Shown one piece after another: positions 27,084-36,442 of a stretch of 64,000 nucleotides of DNA. The notes under the pieces were generated by a model that did not search any database, was not told where the DNA came from, and saw only the letters and a program-made list of their open reading frames with translations. Source of the DNA: SUG2458 sp963651465. Lineage in GTDB: Bacteria; Bacillota_I; Bacilli_A; RFN20; CAG-826. The position numbers and the translations under genes are program-made. The number at the start of each line of letters is the position of its first letter. Position 1 is the first letter of the stretch. Location of the stretch: contig CAVJPS010000008.1 of assembly GCA_963651465.1 (NCBI GenBank), positions 28,889-92,888 of the forward strand, given 5' to 3'.

Positions 27084-29825
27084 TTATCCTCTAATTTTTA
27101 AAGCCTTTAAACAGCGATCACATAAGCAAACGTCTTCTACAGTTGTTACTTTGTCAACGTAATTCCAACAACGGTCACATTTTTGACCATCATTCTTGCT
27201 TACTTCAACTTTAACAAATTCACCATTACCGTTATTTTTTTCTACTAATACTTTTGAAACAACAAATAAACGAGCTAATTCAGTTTTATCTAAGTCTTTT
27301 AATAATGCTTTTGCTTTTTCATCAACAAAGTCAACTTTTAAAGTTGCTTCTTGAGCAGAACCAATTGTTCCTTCACTACGAGCCACTTCAAGTGCTTTTA
27401 ATACATCAGCACGAACTTTTAAGAATAAATCAAAGTTAGTTAAATCTTCGTCGCTATATTCATTACTCTTTGTTGGATAATCTAGTAACATTGCGTATTC
27501 ACTATTATCGTATTTAAAGAATGAATGAACTTCTTCCATTGTGAAAGGAATAATAGGTGTTAATAAACGCATTAAAGTATCACAAACTTTAAATAATACA
27601 TTTTGAACTTGTTTTCTTCTTAATGAATCTTTTGCTTCACAATATAAGATATCTTTTGCAAAATCAAGATAGAATGAACTTAAATCAAATGACATAAATT
27701 GAGTAACAACACTAATTGCATTAGCAAATGCATAGGTATCCATTGCGTCAATAAAAGTATTTTTAACTTTTTCAAGTTTTGCTAAAACAAATTTATCTAC
27801 TAATTCATAAGTTTCAACTTTATCGTTATTTGGATCAAATTCATTTAAGTTGCCTAACATAAATTTGAAAGTATTACGAACTTTACGATATGTTTCAGAA
27901 ACTTGTTTAACCATATCTTCACCAAATTTAACATCAGATTGATAGTCAACAGATGCAGTCCAAAGTCTTAAAATATCAGCACCATATTGGTTACACATCT
28001 TCATTGGATCAACACCATTACCTTTAGATTTTGACATCTTTTCGCCTTCAGAGTCATTAATGAAGCCATGTGTTAATACTTGTTTATATGGAGCGTGTCC
28101 TGTAACTGCAGTTGAAATAATTAATGATGAGTTGAACCAACCACGATATTGGTCACTACCTTCTAAATATAAATCAACAGGTAAGTTGTAACCTCTTTGT
28201 TTCATAACAGCAAGAGATGAAGAACCAGAGTCAAACCAAACGTCCATAATGTCGTTTTCTTTTGTAAATTCACCATTTGGAGAATGTTCATTCTTATATC
28301 CTTCTGGTAATAAGTCTTTTGCTTCTTTTTCAAACCAAATATTTGAACCATATTCTCTAAATAAATCACTTACGTGGTCAAAAACTTCTTTTTCAATAAT
28401 TGGAGTACCATCTTCACAGTAGAAAATTGGGATTGGGACTCCCCACGCTCTTTGACGAGAAATACACCAGTCACCACGGTCTTTAATCATATTATGAATA
28501 CGAGTTTTACCCCATGATGGAACCCAGTCAACATTTTCGATTTCATTTAATAGTTGATCTCTAATTTTATCAATTGAACAGAACCATTGTGGTGTTGCTC
28601 TAAAAATTAATGGTTTATTTGTACGCCAATCATGTGGATATGAGTGGACGATCTTTGTAACATTTAATAAAGCACCAACAGCATCTAATTTTTCTAATAC
28701 AACTTTATTAGCATCTTCATAGAAAAGGCCAACTAAATCAGCACCAGCTTCTTCTGTCATATAGCCTTTTGAATCAACTGGACATAAAGCATCTAAACCA
28801 TATTTTTTTCCGACAATAAAGTCGTCTTCACCATGTCCAGGAGCAATATGAACAAATCCAGTACCAGAATCATTTGTAACATAATCACCTAAAATAAGTA
28901 ATGAAGTACGATCATATAAAGGATGCTTTGCAGTCATATATTCAAAATCAGTACCTTTAAAATCTTTAAGTAATGTACATTCAGTGAATTTTAAATCTTC
29001 AACCAATTTATCTTTAAGGTCTTTTAAGAATACAAATTTACCACGATTTGTTTGATATAAACCATATTCAAATTCTGGGTTAGCACAAATAGCTAAGTTA
29101 GCTGGCATTGTCCAAGGAGTAGTTGTCCAAATTATAAATGATGTATCGTTATCAAGTAATCCTTTTCCATCAACTACTTTAAATGCAACATAAATTGTAT
29201 AAGCTTCAACATCGTGATATTCAATTTCTGCTTCAGCAAGAGCACTTTCACTTGAAGGTGACCAATAAACAGGTTTTAATCCTTTAAAAATTAATCCCTT
29301 TAAAGCCATAGCACCAAATACATTAATTTGTTCAGCTTCAAAATCATGTAATAAAGTTAAATATGGATGATCAAAATCACCAAGTACACCTAAACGTTTG
29401 ATTTGTGTCATTTGGTTAGCAACTTGTTGATGTGCGTATTCTTCACATTTATTTCTAAATTCATAAGTTGGAGTTGTCTTACGATTAATACCCATCTTAG
29501 TAACTTTATTTTCAATTGGTAAACCATGAGTATCCCAACCAGGAATAAATGGTGCATAAAAGCCACTCATGTTTTTATAACGAATAACAATGTCTTTTAA
29601 AACACGGTTTAACATATGACCACAGTGCATATTACCATTAGCATATGGTGGGCCGTCATGTAACATAAATTCTTTTGAACCTTTGTTTTTCTCATTACGT
29701 TTTACCATTTGTTCGTATAATTTGTTTTGTTCCCATGCTTCAACTAATTTTGGTTCTTTAGTAGCAAGATTACCACGCATTTCAAAACCAGTTTTTGGCA
29801 TTAATAATGTTTGCTTTAAATCCAT
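27084..29825 (-). CDS. ileS: Isoleucyl-tRNA synthetase
   Basis: A 913-residue class I synthetase. The HIGH-type motif is HCGH in PPYANGNMHCGH, KMSKS lies in GEKMSKSKGNG, an editing domain is between them, and the C-terminal zinc finger has CDRCW and later CLCDRC. It charges tRNA-Ile. Expression is probably controlled by the T-box leader upstream, which carries an Ile AUC specifier. Ribosome binding site AAGGAGG precedes the ATG. It is the first gene of ileS-lspA-rluD. Confidence 0.97.
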   Translation of the reverse strand: MDLKQTLLMPKTGFEMRGNLATKEPKLVEAWEQNKLYEQMVKRNEKNKGSKEFMLHDGPPYANGNMHCGHMLNRVLKDIVIRYKNMSGFYAPFIPGWDTHGLPIENKVTKMGINRKTTPTYEFRNKCEEYAHQQVANQMTQIKRLGVLGDFDHPYLTLLHDFEAEQINVFGAMALKGLIFKGLKPVYWSPSSESALAEAEIEYHDVEAYTIYVAFKVVDGKGLLDNDTSFIIWTTTPWTMPANLAICANPEFEYGLYQTNRGKFVFLKDLKDKLVEDLKFTECTLLKDFKGTDFEYMTAKHPLYDRTSLLILGDYVTNDSGTGFVHIAPGHGEDDFIVGKKYGLDALCPVDSKGYMTEEAGADLVGLFYEDANKVVLEKLDAVGALLNVTKIVHSYPHDWRTNKPLIFRATPQWFCSIDKIRDQLLNEIENVDWVPSWGKTRIHNMIKDRGDWCISRQRAWGVPIPIFYCEDGTPIIEKEVFDHVSDLFREYGSNIWFEKEAKDLLPEGYKNEHSPNGEFTKENDIMDVWFDSGSSSLAVMKQRGYNLPVDLYLEGSDQYRGWFNSSLIISTAVTGHAPYKQVLTHGFINDSEGEKMSKSKGNGVDPMKMCNQYGADILRLWTASVDYQSDVKFGEDMVKQVSETYRKVRNTFKFMLGNLNEFDPNNDKVETYELVDKFVLAKLEKVKNTFIDAMDTYAFANAISVVTQFMSFDLSSFYLDFAKDILYCEAKDSLRRKQVQNVLFKVCDTLMRLLTPIIPFTMEEVHSFFKYDNSEYAMLLDYPTKSNEYSDEDLTNFDLFLKVRADVLKALEVARSEGTIGSAQEATLKVDFVDEKAKALLKDLDKTELARLFVVSKVLVEKNNGNGEFVKVEVSKNDGQKCDRCWNYVDKVTTVEDVCLCDRCLKALKIRG

Positions 29826-29839
29826 TTTAAATCCTCCTT

Positions 29840-30090
29840 ATAAAATAAAAAGCGTCCTTGATATCTAAGGACGCTCTATGTTTAATATAGTTCGCGGTAC
29901 CACCCTAGTTTTAGAATTTCTTCTAACACTTAACTTATTTATAACGGAACGACCCGGCTTAATCTACTTTATTCAATTAAGCAGCTAGTAAGTGATAAAC
30001 CTTAATTTATTGTAATAACTTTTCACCAAATAGTTATCTCTCTACAACAAGGGAAATTAAGATTCGTGTCTTCATCATTGCTTTTTCGTT
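29840..30090 (-). promoter_or_regulatory. T-box leader of ileS (Ile specifier)
   Basis: The conserved T-box GGTGGTACCGCGAA is at 29891-29904, and the terminator stem AGCGTCCTT/AAGGACGCT at 29851-29875 is followed by a T run. A probable specifier AUC lies in TTTATCAC (codon at 29994-29996), matching isoleucine. Uncharged tRNA-Ile would stabilise the antiterminator and let transcription reach ileS. The 5' boundary is approximate. Confidence 0.93.
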
Positions 30091-30135
30091 TATTAGTATT
30101 GCACAAATTACAATTTATATCAAATATAAATTAAA

Positions 30136-31584
30136 TTATTTGCGACCTTTTAAGTAATTTGGAATAATTGCTTCTTCGTTATGAGATTTTGTTGATTCAA
30201 CATTTTCTTCACTGTTTTCACCTTCAACTGGTTTTGGTCTAAATGGTGAAACAGTAGGTGTTGAAGCAAAATCATAATCTTCTTTGAAGTCTGTAGCAAT
30301 AACTGAAATAATAATTTCATCAGTTAATTGAGTATTCAAATTAACACCAAATTTCATATCCAAATCTACACCAGCAGCTTCACAAATTTCGTTAGCAGCA
30401 TCTTGTGCTTCAAATAATGAAACATTTTGACCACATGTAACAGAAATAATAGCACTGTTAGCACCTTTAATTGAAGCTTCTAGTAATGGGCTAGAAATAG
30501 CTGTTGATGCTGCATCGTGAACTTTATTTGGTCCTTTACCAATACCAAAGCCAATTAAAGCAACACCAGCATCTTTAAGAGTTGATTTAATATCAGCAAA
30601 GTCTAGGTTAATTAAACCTGGTAATAAAATTAAATCACTTACTGTTTTAACTGATTGAGCTAAAACCTTATCACTTTCAGCAAATGCTGAGAAGACACTA
30701 TTTTGTCCACTCATCATTAATAACTTATCGTTTGAAACAATAATAATTGCGTCAACGTGTTCTTTAAGTCTTGTTAAGCCTTCAACTGCTTGAGAAATAC
30801 GACGTTTACCTTCAAAACTGAATGGACGTGTAACAATAGCAACTGTTAAAGCACCTTCTTCACGAGCAATACGAGCAACGATAGGAGAAGCACCTGTACC
30901 AGTTCCTCCACCTTCGCCAGCTGCAATAAAGACCATATCAGCGCCTTTAATACATGCTCTAATTTCTTCTTCTGATTCTTCAGCTGCTTGTTGTCCAATG
31001 CGAGGATCACCGCCAGCTCCTAAGCCACGATATTTATCTTTACCTAATACTAAACGATTACGAGCTTTAGATGTACTTAATGCTTGTTTATCAGTATTCA
31101 TGACATAGAATTCAACATTAGCAATGTTTTCGTCAATCATTCTATTAACAGCATTGTTACCAGCTCCACCAACACCAATAACTTTAATCTTAGCAACTGG
31201 TTCAAAATTATCTAAGTTATAATCGTCTTCTTCGTCAAATTCATCACGAACTTCTTTTTTAAGTTCTTCTTTTAAAGTAGTTTCTTCAGTTACTACTTCT
31301 TCTTTTTCTTCCTCAGGTTCGTTTTCTTCTTGTGTTTCTTCGTTTACGTTTTCTTCCTCTTCTTCAGATGTAGCGTATTCAAAGTCATCATTTTCGTCAA
31401 TAACTTCTTCCTCTTCAAGTATTTCGTCTTCAGAATTTTCTTCTGTTGCTACTTCTACTTCATCTTCAAGAACTTCATTTTCTTGTTCTTCTTGTTTGTT
31501 TTCGTCATTAACATCTAATGAATCTTTATCTTCCTTTTCTTCTTGTTGTCTAAAATAATCAAAGTTTCCAAAATAACGTTCCAT
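30136..31584 (-). CDS. ftsZ: Cell division protein FtsZ with long acidic N-terminal extension
   Basis: A 482-residue tubulin-like GTPase that forms the division ring. The FtsZ core starts only at about residue 131 (AKIKVIGVGGAGNNAVNRM), and the tubulin signature GGGTGTG is at 225-231. The C-terminal peptide ends IIPNYLKGRK, the partner-binding tail that contacts FtsA. Residues 1-130 are an extension in which 56 of residues 11-120 are Asp or Glu; most FtsZ proteins have only 10-15 residues there. The linker before the C-terminal peptide is short (about 35 residues). It is the third gene of divIB-ftsA-ftsZ. No internal Met with a good ribosome binding site near residue 130 was found. Confidence 0.94.
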   Translation of the reverse strand: MERYFGNFDYFRQQEEKEDKDSLDVNDENKQEEQENEVLEDEVEVATEENSEDEILEEEEVIDENDDFEYATSEEEEENVNEETQEENEPEEEKEEVVTEETTLKEELKKEVRDEFDEEDDYNLDNFEPVAKIKVIGVGGAGNNAVNRMIDENIANVEFYVMNTDKQALSTSKARNRLVLGKDKYRGLGAGGDPRIGQQAAEESEEEIRACIKGADMVFIAAGEGGGTGTGASPIVARIAREEGALTVAIVTRPFSFEGKRRISQAVEGLTRLKEHVDAIIIVSNDKLLMMSGQNSVFSAFAESDKVLAQSVKTVSDLILLPGLINLDFADIKSTLKDAGVALIGFGIGKGPNKVHDAASTAISSPLLEASIKGANSAIISVTCGQNVSLFEAQDAANEICEAAGVDLDMKFGVNLNTQLTDEIIISVIATDFKEDYDFASTPTVSPFRPKPVEGENSEENVESTKSHNEEAIIPNYLKGRK

Positions 31585-31608
31585 TATTTAACCTCCATAA
31601 TCTTTATT

Positions 31609-32841
31609 TTATTTATCATCGTTACTTACACGACGAAGTTTAATCTTACGATTAGTATAACTTTCGTAATCTGTTAAGTCATCATCTAATAAGTCATCTC
31701 TTAGAACAGGAGCATTTCCTTCAATAATAAGAGCACCAACGCAATTAGAGAATCGACCATCTCTAGCACCTACTGCAAAAGGATTTACAATATAAGCACT
31801 TTGTGGCTTGATTAAGTCTTTAACTAAATCCATCAAACCATATAATTTACTACCACCGCCTACAAAGATGAGTGGTAAAGATTCATAATAATTATCGTCA
31901 TTTTGAATTTCTTTTATGACTTTATTAATTTCTAAAACATATTTGCTAGCAATACCATAAATTTTTTCATTAAAATCTTTATTTGTAATTTCAACTTTTT
32001 TATTTCCTATTTTTTCACTAAGAATATTAGTACTATAAGTTGTTTTGCGTAAATCAACACCATATCTTTCTTTTAAGTGTTGCGCTGCCTCAAATGTAAT
32101 ACCTAAACTTTCACTTAAGTTTTTAGTAATTTCATTGCCACCAAATCTTTCAAATGTTGAAGTATAAACTTGGTTTTCACCAATTAAAGCTGCATTTACA
32201 ATATTAGCTCCTAAATCAACTAAAATATAATTCTTTGGTAATTTAACTAAGTTTTTAACAAGTTCAGCACCAGCATAAACTGACGCGACTACACGACTAA
32301 TCTTTATACCTAATTGAGTAATAATTCTTGTATAAGAATCTACTATTATAATTGGTAAAGCGTGTAATTTTGCTTTAATTTGTAACGATCTAGAAGTTTT
32401 ACCAATTGGTGGTTCTTTAGAATGTCCTTCATCATATATGTAATCATCAGCAATAACATCAATGATTTTTAAACCTTCATTAACATTTGCTTTTGATACT
32501 TGTGAACGAACATTTTCAATATCAAGAGCAGCAATCTCGTTTATTGATGAGACAATTGCAGTTGTTTGTTCATTTTCGTATACCTCAAAACCAATTGAAG
32601 GTAATACAAGAGTAACTGCACTTACTACAATCTTTAATCTCTCATTAACACTAGTAATAAGTGAGTTAACAGCCTTAGCAACTGCTCCATAATCATTGAT
32701 CATTCCATCTTTAATAGCATTTTCTGGTAAAGCTACACTAGATGCATCAAGAATAACTGGCCTTTTGTCTAGTAAATAGCCTGTAACACACTTAACACAT
32801 ATTGAGGAAATTTCTAACGTTGTTGTAATTTTAACTCCCAT
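31609..32841 (-). CDS. ftsA: Cell division protein FtsA
   Basis: A 410-residue actin-fold ATPase that tethers FtsZ to the membrane. Phosphate-binding segments are VDLGANIVNAALI (phosphate 2, about residues 209-221) and FVGGGSKLYGL. The N-terminus begins GVKITTTLEISS. The very C-terminus is basic and charged (NRKIKLRRVSNDDK) and only weakly resembles the amphipathic helix usually used for membrane binding. It sits between divIB and ftsZ with short spacers. Sequence is divergent, but context and length fit. Confidence 0.9.
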   Translation of the reverse strand: MGVKITTTLEISSICVKCVTGYLLDKRPVILDASSVALPENAIKDGMINDYGAVAKAVNSLITSVNERLKIVVSAVTLVLPSIGFEVYENEQTTAIVSSINEIAALDIENVRSQVSKANVNEGLKIIDVIADDYIYDEGHSKEPPIGKTSRSLQIKAKLHALPIIIVDSYTRIITQLGIKISRVVASVYAGAELVKNLVKLPKNYILVDLGANIVNAALIGENQVYTSTFERFGGNEITKNLSESLGITFEAAQHLKERYGVDLRKTTYSTNILSEKIGNKKVEITNKDFNEKIYGIASKYVLEINKVIKEIQNDDNYYESLPLIFVGGGSKLYGLMDLVKDLIKPQSAYIVNPFAVGARDGRFSNCVGALIIEGNAPVLRDDLLDDDLTDYESYTNRKIKLRRVSNDDK

Positions 32842-32850
32842 AATTTCCTC

Positions 32851-33741
32851 CTAACTTTCGACATCCACAATACATGGATTATTATAAGTTTGTCCGTTTA
32901 TAACTTTAGAGCCATAATAACAAGTTATTGAACGATAACTTATATCACTGCGATTTGAATCAACTGTAATTTTTGCATTTTCTTTTTGTTCAATACGTTC
33001 AAGTATTGTTGGTAATATTTTGTTTGTTAAGAAATGACTTAAGTAAGCTTCTTGAACACAAACACGATTATAAATATTGTCGGTTCCTTCAAAATAGAAA
33101 CATACAAACCCATCTGTTAATTTAGTGCTTGAACCATCGCCACGATAATCAATATATTCAACTGTTGTTAATATTGAACGATCGATTGTTTTTAGATTAT
33201 TCAAGAATAATGTTCGACGTTCATTTTCAAAATGTCCAAACATACTTCCAATATATTCTGGTAAATCACTAGCTTGGAAATTGTATATAAAGCCAGGATT
33301 GTTAGCTTCTAATTCTTCAATAGTAGAACCATTACTTAAATATGTTTTATCCTCATAATTAATCATAGCGGCAACTTCATCAATTACTACTAATAAATCA
33401 AATGGTCTCCATTTAACCTCACAAGATTCTATAATCGGACTTGCCTCTAATGTATCTTCAAGCTTTTGTTCGTTTAAAAAGATGACTGGTAAATTAGGAC
33501 TAATATTATCATCTACAATGTTTAAAATTTCTTTTTTTGTTAAAAGATAATTACCTTGTAGTTTTAATCCTCTAACTTGAGAAATCGGTAATAAAGGATA
33601 AACAACAACACTACAAATTAGAATTATAAATATCACAATTCTTGCAATAAATCCATTACGATAATATCTAGTTTTTTTTTGTAAAGCTTTCTCAAATGAG
33701 TCATCTTTTATTGCTTCCATTACTTCATTAACATCGCTCAT
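32851..33741 (-). CDS. divIB: Cell division protein DivIB/FtsQ
   Basis: A 296-residue bitopic membrane protein. It has a cytoplasmic N-terminus of about 32 residues, a membrane segment at about 31-53, then a POTRA domain (VRGLKLQGNYLLTKKEILNIV) and a FtsQ-type beta domain outside. It stabilises the DivIB-DivIC-FtsL complex in the divisome. It is the first gene of divIB-ftsA-ftsZ, with a strong ribosome binding site (AAAGGAGGAG) and the operator-like promoter described at 33791. Confidence 0.88.
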   Translation of the reverse strand: MSDVNEVMEAIKDDSFEKALQKKTRYYRNGFIARIVIFIILICSVVVYPLLPISQVRGLKLQGNYLLTKKEILNIVDDNISPNLPVIFLNEQKLEDTLEASPIIESCEVKWRPFDLLVVIDEVAAMINYEDKTYLSNGSTIEELEANNPGFIYNFQASDLPEYIGSMFGHFENERRTLFLNNLKTIDRSILTTVEYIDYRGDGSSTKLTDGFVCFYFEGTDNIYNRVCVQEAYLSHFLTNKILPTILERIEQKENAKITVDSNRSDISYRSITCYYGSKVINGQTYNNPCIVDVES

Positions 33742-33790
33742 TTGATACTCCTCCTTTACAAATTTTTTTTTGGTATTCTCTTACATAATA

Positions 33791-33819
33791 ATTATATACT
33801 GATATACTATGTATATCAA
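33791..33819 (-). promoter_or_regulatory. Promoter of divIB-ftsA-ftsZ overlapping a perfect palindrome
   Basis: On the minus strand TTGATA and TATAAT are spaced by exactly 17 bases. A perfect inverted repeat TGATATAC-ATA-GTATATCA (33800-33818) covers the -35 box and part of the spacer. A repressor bound here would block RNA polymerase. Which protein binds is unknown. Confidence 0.7.
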
Positions 33820-33912
33820 ATAATTTATAATTTTTTTGAAATTTTTTTATACACGGAACAAATAACGAAAATTAAATATATATTTTACTCACTAAGAATT
33901 AATTAAATAAAG

Positions 33913-33941
33913 AAAAAGTAACGATTAAATCGCTACTTTTT
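33913..33941 (-). terminator. Terminator overlapping the end of the beta-glucosidase gene
   Basis: The stem AAAAAGTAGCGA/TCGTTACTTTTT (one G-T wobble on the transcribed strand) contains the TAG stop of the gene. It belongs to the same hairpin family as 16501 and 48366. Confidence 0.78.
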
Positions 33942-36350
33942 GATTTTCTTTCTCATTCTATGTAAGCCTTTAAATAGCTTCCCATTAACTATAAGAAGTA
34001 ATCCTTCCATAAAATAGATATTACACTCACCCATTACGGATATACCACGTAAAGGAGTCTCTACCGCACATATTTCAGCCATAGCTCTAGAACCTTTGTC
34101 CATTTTCATACATGCAATCTTTTTGATGATTGGAAGAACAAGCTTCCAGAAAAAAGATACTTTCGATAAATCTATAAAATTAATATTATCATTAAATGGT
34201 TTTTTTATCTTTTCATTTGAAATAATACGATGTGGGACTAATTTTTCAAATTCTTCAATTGGAACATATCTAACTCTTTTTTCAAGATATGGTAATAATT
34301 TGCTATTTCCTTTTGGAATAGGATGCATTTTGCTGTTTTCAAATTTTACTGTATCTTCTAATAAAATAGTACGAGATGAAGAACCAATTCGAATACGATA
34401 TTCACCACTTTCAACATCAAAATCATGTAGATCGACGTTATAGTAACTAAATGAATCAAAATCCAAAATAAATTTAACTTCTTTTGTCTCGTTTGGTTTA
34501 AGTGAAACTTTACCAAATTCTTTTAATTCTTGTTTAGGACGGTAAATTTTTGACGACAACGCTTCAATATATAATTGAGCAATTTCTTTACCTTCTACTT
34601 TACCAACATTAGTAATTTTAAAAGATACTTCAACTTTTCCTTTTTCATTTAAAGAATGAGTAGAAAGTTTTAAATCACTATATATAAATTTTGTATATGA
34701 TAAGCCATATCCAAATGGAAATAATACATTTTGTTCAACACTATCGTAATAACGATAACCTGTAAAAATAGATTCTCTATATTCACAAACTTTATCATTT
34801 CTTAAAAAATATTTAAAACAAGGAGTATCTTCATTTGTAATAGGATAAGATTCACTTAATTTACCGGAAGGATTAACATTTCCTAATAAAACATTTGTAA
34901 TTGCTTTACCACTTTGACATCCTGATAAATAAGCATGAACTAGTCCTTTTACTTGTGGTAACCAAGGCATACTAATCGGCGAACCACATTGTAATACTAC
35001 AACTACGTTAGGATGAATTTCGGTAATAGCATTAATTAAATCTAAATGACCTTTAGGCATCGACATATCATTACGATCAAATGATTCGGATTCATAATTG
35101 CCAGCTAAACCAACAACTAAAATAACAACATCTTTTGCTCTTGCTACTTCTACAGCAGCTTCAATTAAACGCTTATTAGTAGACCCATCTTCTTTATAAC
35201 CATCAGTATAGTCAAATCTAATACCTTCTTCTAAAAAAGTATCAAAAATACTATCAGTTTCAATTGGATTAACTAAAGAAGAGCCCGCACCTTGATAACG
35301 AGGCTTTTTAGCAAATTGACCGATTAAGCCATAACTCTTTGCTTTTTTAGATAATGGTAATATATTATCGTCATTTTTTAATAAAACAATACTATTTTCA
35401 GCTAATTCTTGAGCTAATTTTAAATGTTCTTTAACATCGTATTTATATCCTGGTTTATAAACTTCTTTATATTGAAGTTGCATTGCAACAATTGCTTCCG
35501 CAGATTCATTTAATCTTTCTTCAGTAATGATGCCATTCTTTATAGCCTCTAGGCGTATCATATCTTTGCCTCTAATAGTACCAGGCATTTCAATATCTAG
35601 CCCGGCAACATAAGAATTGATAGTGTTAGAAACTGCTCCCCAGTCAGAAATAAAGGCACCTTTAAAACCCCATTTTTTTCTAGCAACATCATTTAATAAA
35701 AATTTATTTTCACAACAATAGGTACCATTTAATTTATTATAAGCAGGCATAATAGAATAAGGTTGTGTTGTCTTAACAATATATTCAAATTGTCTTAAAT
35801 AAATTTCAAATAAGGCTCTTTCATCAACAATTGAATCAGCAACCATTCTTAATTTTTCTTGTGAATTACATGCAAAATGTTTTAAACATGTACCAATTCC
35901 ACGGTCTTGAACACCTTTAACAAATTCAGCACCTAATCGACCAGTTAAAAATGGATCTTCAGACATATATTCAAAATTACGTCCACATAAAGGACTTCTT
36001 TTATGATTAACAGCAGGTCCTAATAATATAGCAACATCTTCTTGTAAACATTCTTCTCCGAGTGCACTACCCATTTTATATAAAAGTTCACGATCAAATG
36101 AGTTAGCAACAGTTGCAGCTGTAGGAAAACAAACTGCTGGAATACTATTTCCAAATCCCAAATTATCCATTGTTCCATCTTGAGTACGTAGTCCATGTGG
36201 ACCATCACTCATTCTAATAGGTGGTAAATCAAATTCAGGTATTCCTTCTGTATACCAAAAGTCACGACCTTGAAGCAATTTATTTTTTTGTTCAATAGTC
36301 ATTTGAGAAACTATTTTTTTAGCTTCCTTACGAATCTTTTCACTAATCAT
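33933..36350 (-). CDS. Glycoside hydrolase family 3 beta-glucosidase
   Basis: An 805-residue GH3 enzyme. N-terminal TIM barrel with LPPIRMSDGPHGLR and nucleophile D236 in GAFISDWGA; the second alpha/beta domain has the KLSESYPIT segment, and a fibronectin type III-like domain follows (about 600-690). There is no signal peptide, so it probably splits imported beta-glucosides in the cytoplasm; the exact sugar cannot be told. Start 36350 is preferred (GCGAGG upstream) over an in-frame ATG 20 codons earlier. It lies between the two halves of the division cluster as its own unit. Confidence 0.9.
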   Translation of the reverse strand: MISEKIRKEAKKIVSQMTIEQKNKLLQGRDFWYTEGIPEFDLPPIRMSDGPHGLRTQDGTMDNLGFGNSIPAVCFPTAATVANSFDRELLYKMGSALGEECLQEDVAILLGPAVNHKRSPLCGRNFEYMSEDPFLTGRLGAEFVKGVQDRGIGTCLKHFACNSQEKLRMVADSIVDERALFEIYLRQFEYIVKTTQPYSIMPAYNKLNGTYCCENKFLLNDVARKKWGFKGAFISDWGAVSNTINSYVAGLDIEMPGTIRGKDMIRLEAIKNGIITEERLNESAEAIVAMQLQYKEVYKPGYKYDVKEHLKLAQELAENSIVLLKNDDNILPLSKKAKSYGLIGQFAKKPRYQGAGSSLVNPIETDSIFDTFLEEGIRFDYTDGYKEDGSTNKRLIEAAVEVARAKDVVILVVGLAGNYESESFDRNDMSMPKGHLDLINAITEIHPNVVVVLQCGSPISMPWLPQVKGLVHAYLSGCQSGKAITNVLLGNVNPSGKLSESYPITNEDTPCFKYFLRNDKVCEYRESIFTGYRYYDSVEQNVLFPFGYGLSYTKFIYSDLKLSTHSLNEKGKVEVSFKITNVGKVEGKEIAQLYIEALSSKIYRPKQELKEFGKVSLKPNETKEVKFILDFDSFSYYNVDLHDFDVESGEYRIRIGSSSRTILLEDTVKFENSKMHPIPKGNSKLLPYLEKRVRYVPIEEFEKLVPHRIISNEKIKKPFNDNINFIDLSKVSFFWKLVLPIIKKIACMKMDKGSRAMAEICAVETPLRGISVMGECNIYFMEGLLLIVNGKLFKGLHRMRKKIKK

Positions 36351-36414
36351 ATTATTAACCTCGCTATATAAATATACCTTTATATTTATTTTAACATAAT
36401 AAAAGCTCAAAAAT

Positions 36415-36442
36415 AAAAAAGAAGTTACTTTTTTGTAACTTC
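36415..36442 (-). terminator. Terminator after the flavodoxin/ferredoxin gene
   Basis: The 8-bp stem GAAGTTAC/GTAACTTC with a TTTTTT-type loop includes the stop codon of the 36425 gene and is followed by TTTTTT on the minus strand. Confidence 0.7.

Noticed and set aside
31330..31518. ORF opposite the acidic part of ftsZ (62 residues, Phe-rich)
   Set aside because: It mirrors the GAA/GAT-rich strand and has no ribosome binding site or family similarity.
30136..31584. FtsZ acidic extension as an annotation artefact
   Set aside because: No internal Met near residue 130 has a suitable ribosome binding site, the frame is open and strongly biased to Glu/Asp, and the upstream ATG has a ribosome binding site. 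It is reported as real, though unproven.
33933..36410. Beta-glucosidase starting at 36410 with 20 extra residues
   Set aside because: The extra stretch has no family similarity, and GCGAGG precedes ATG 36350.
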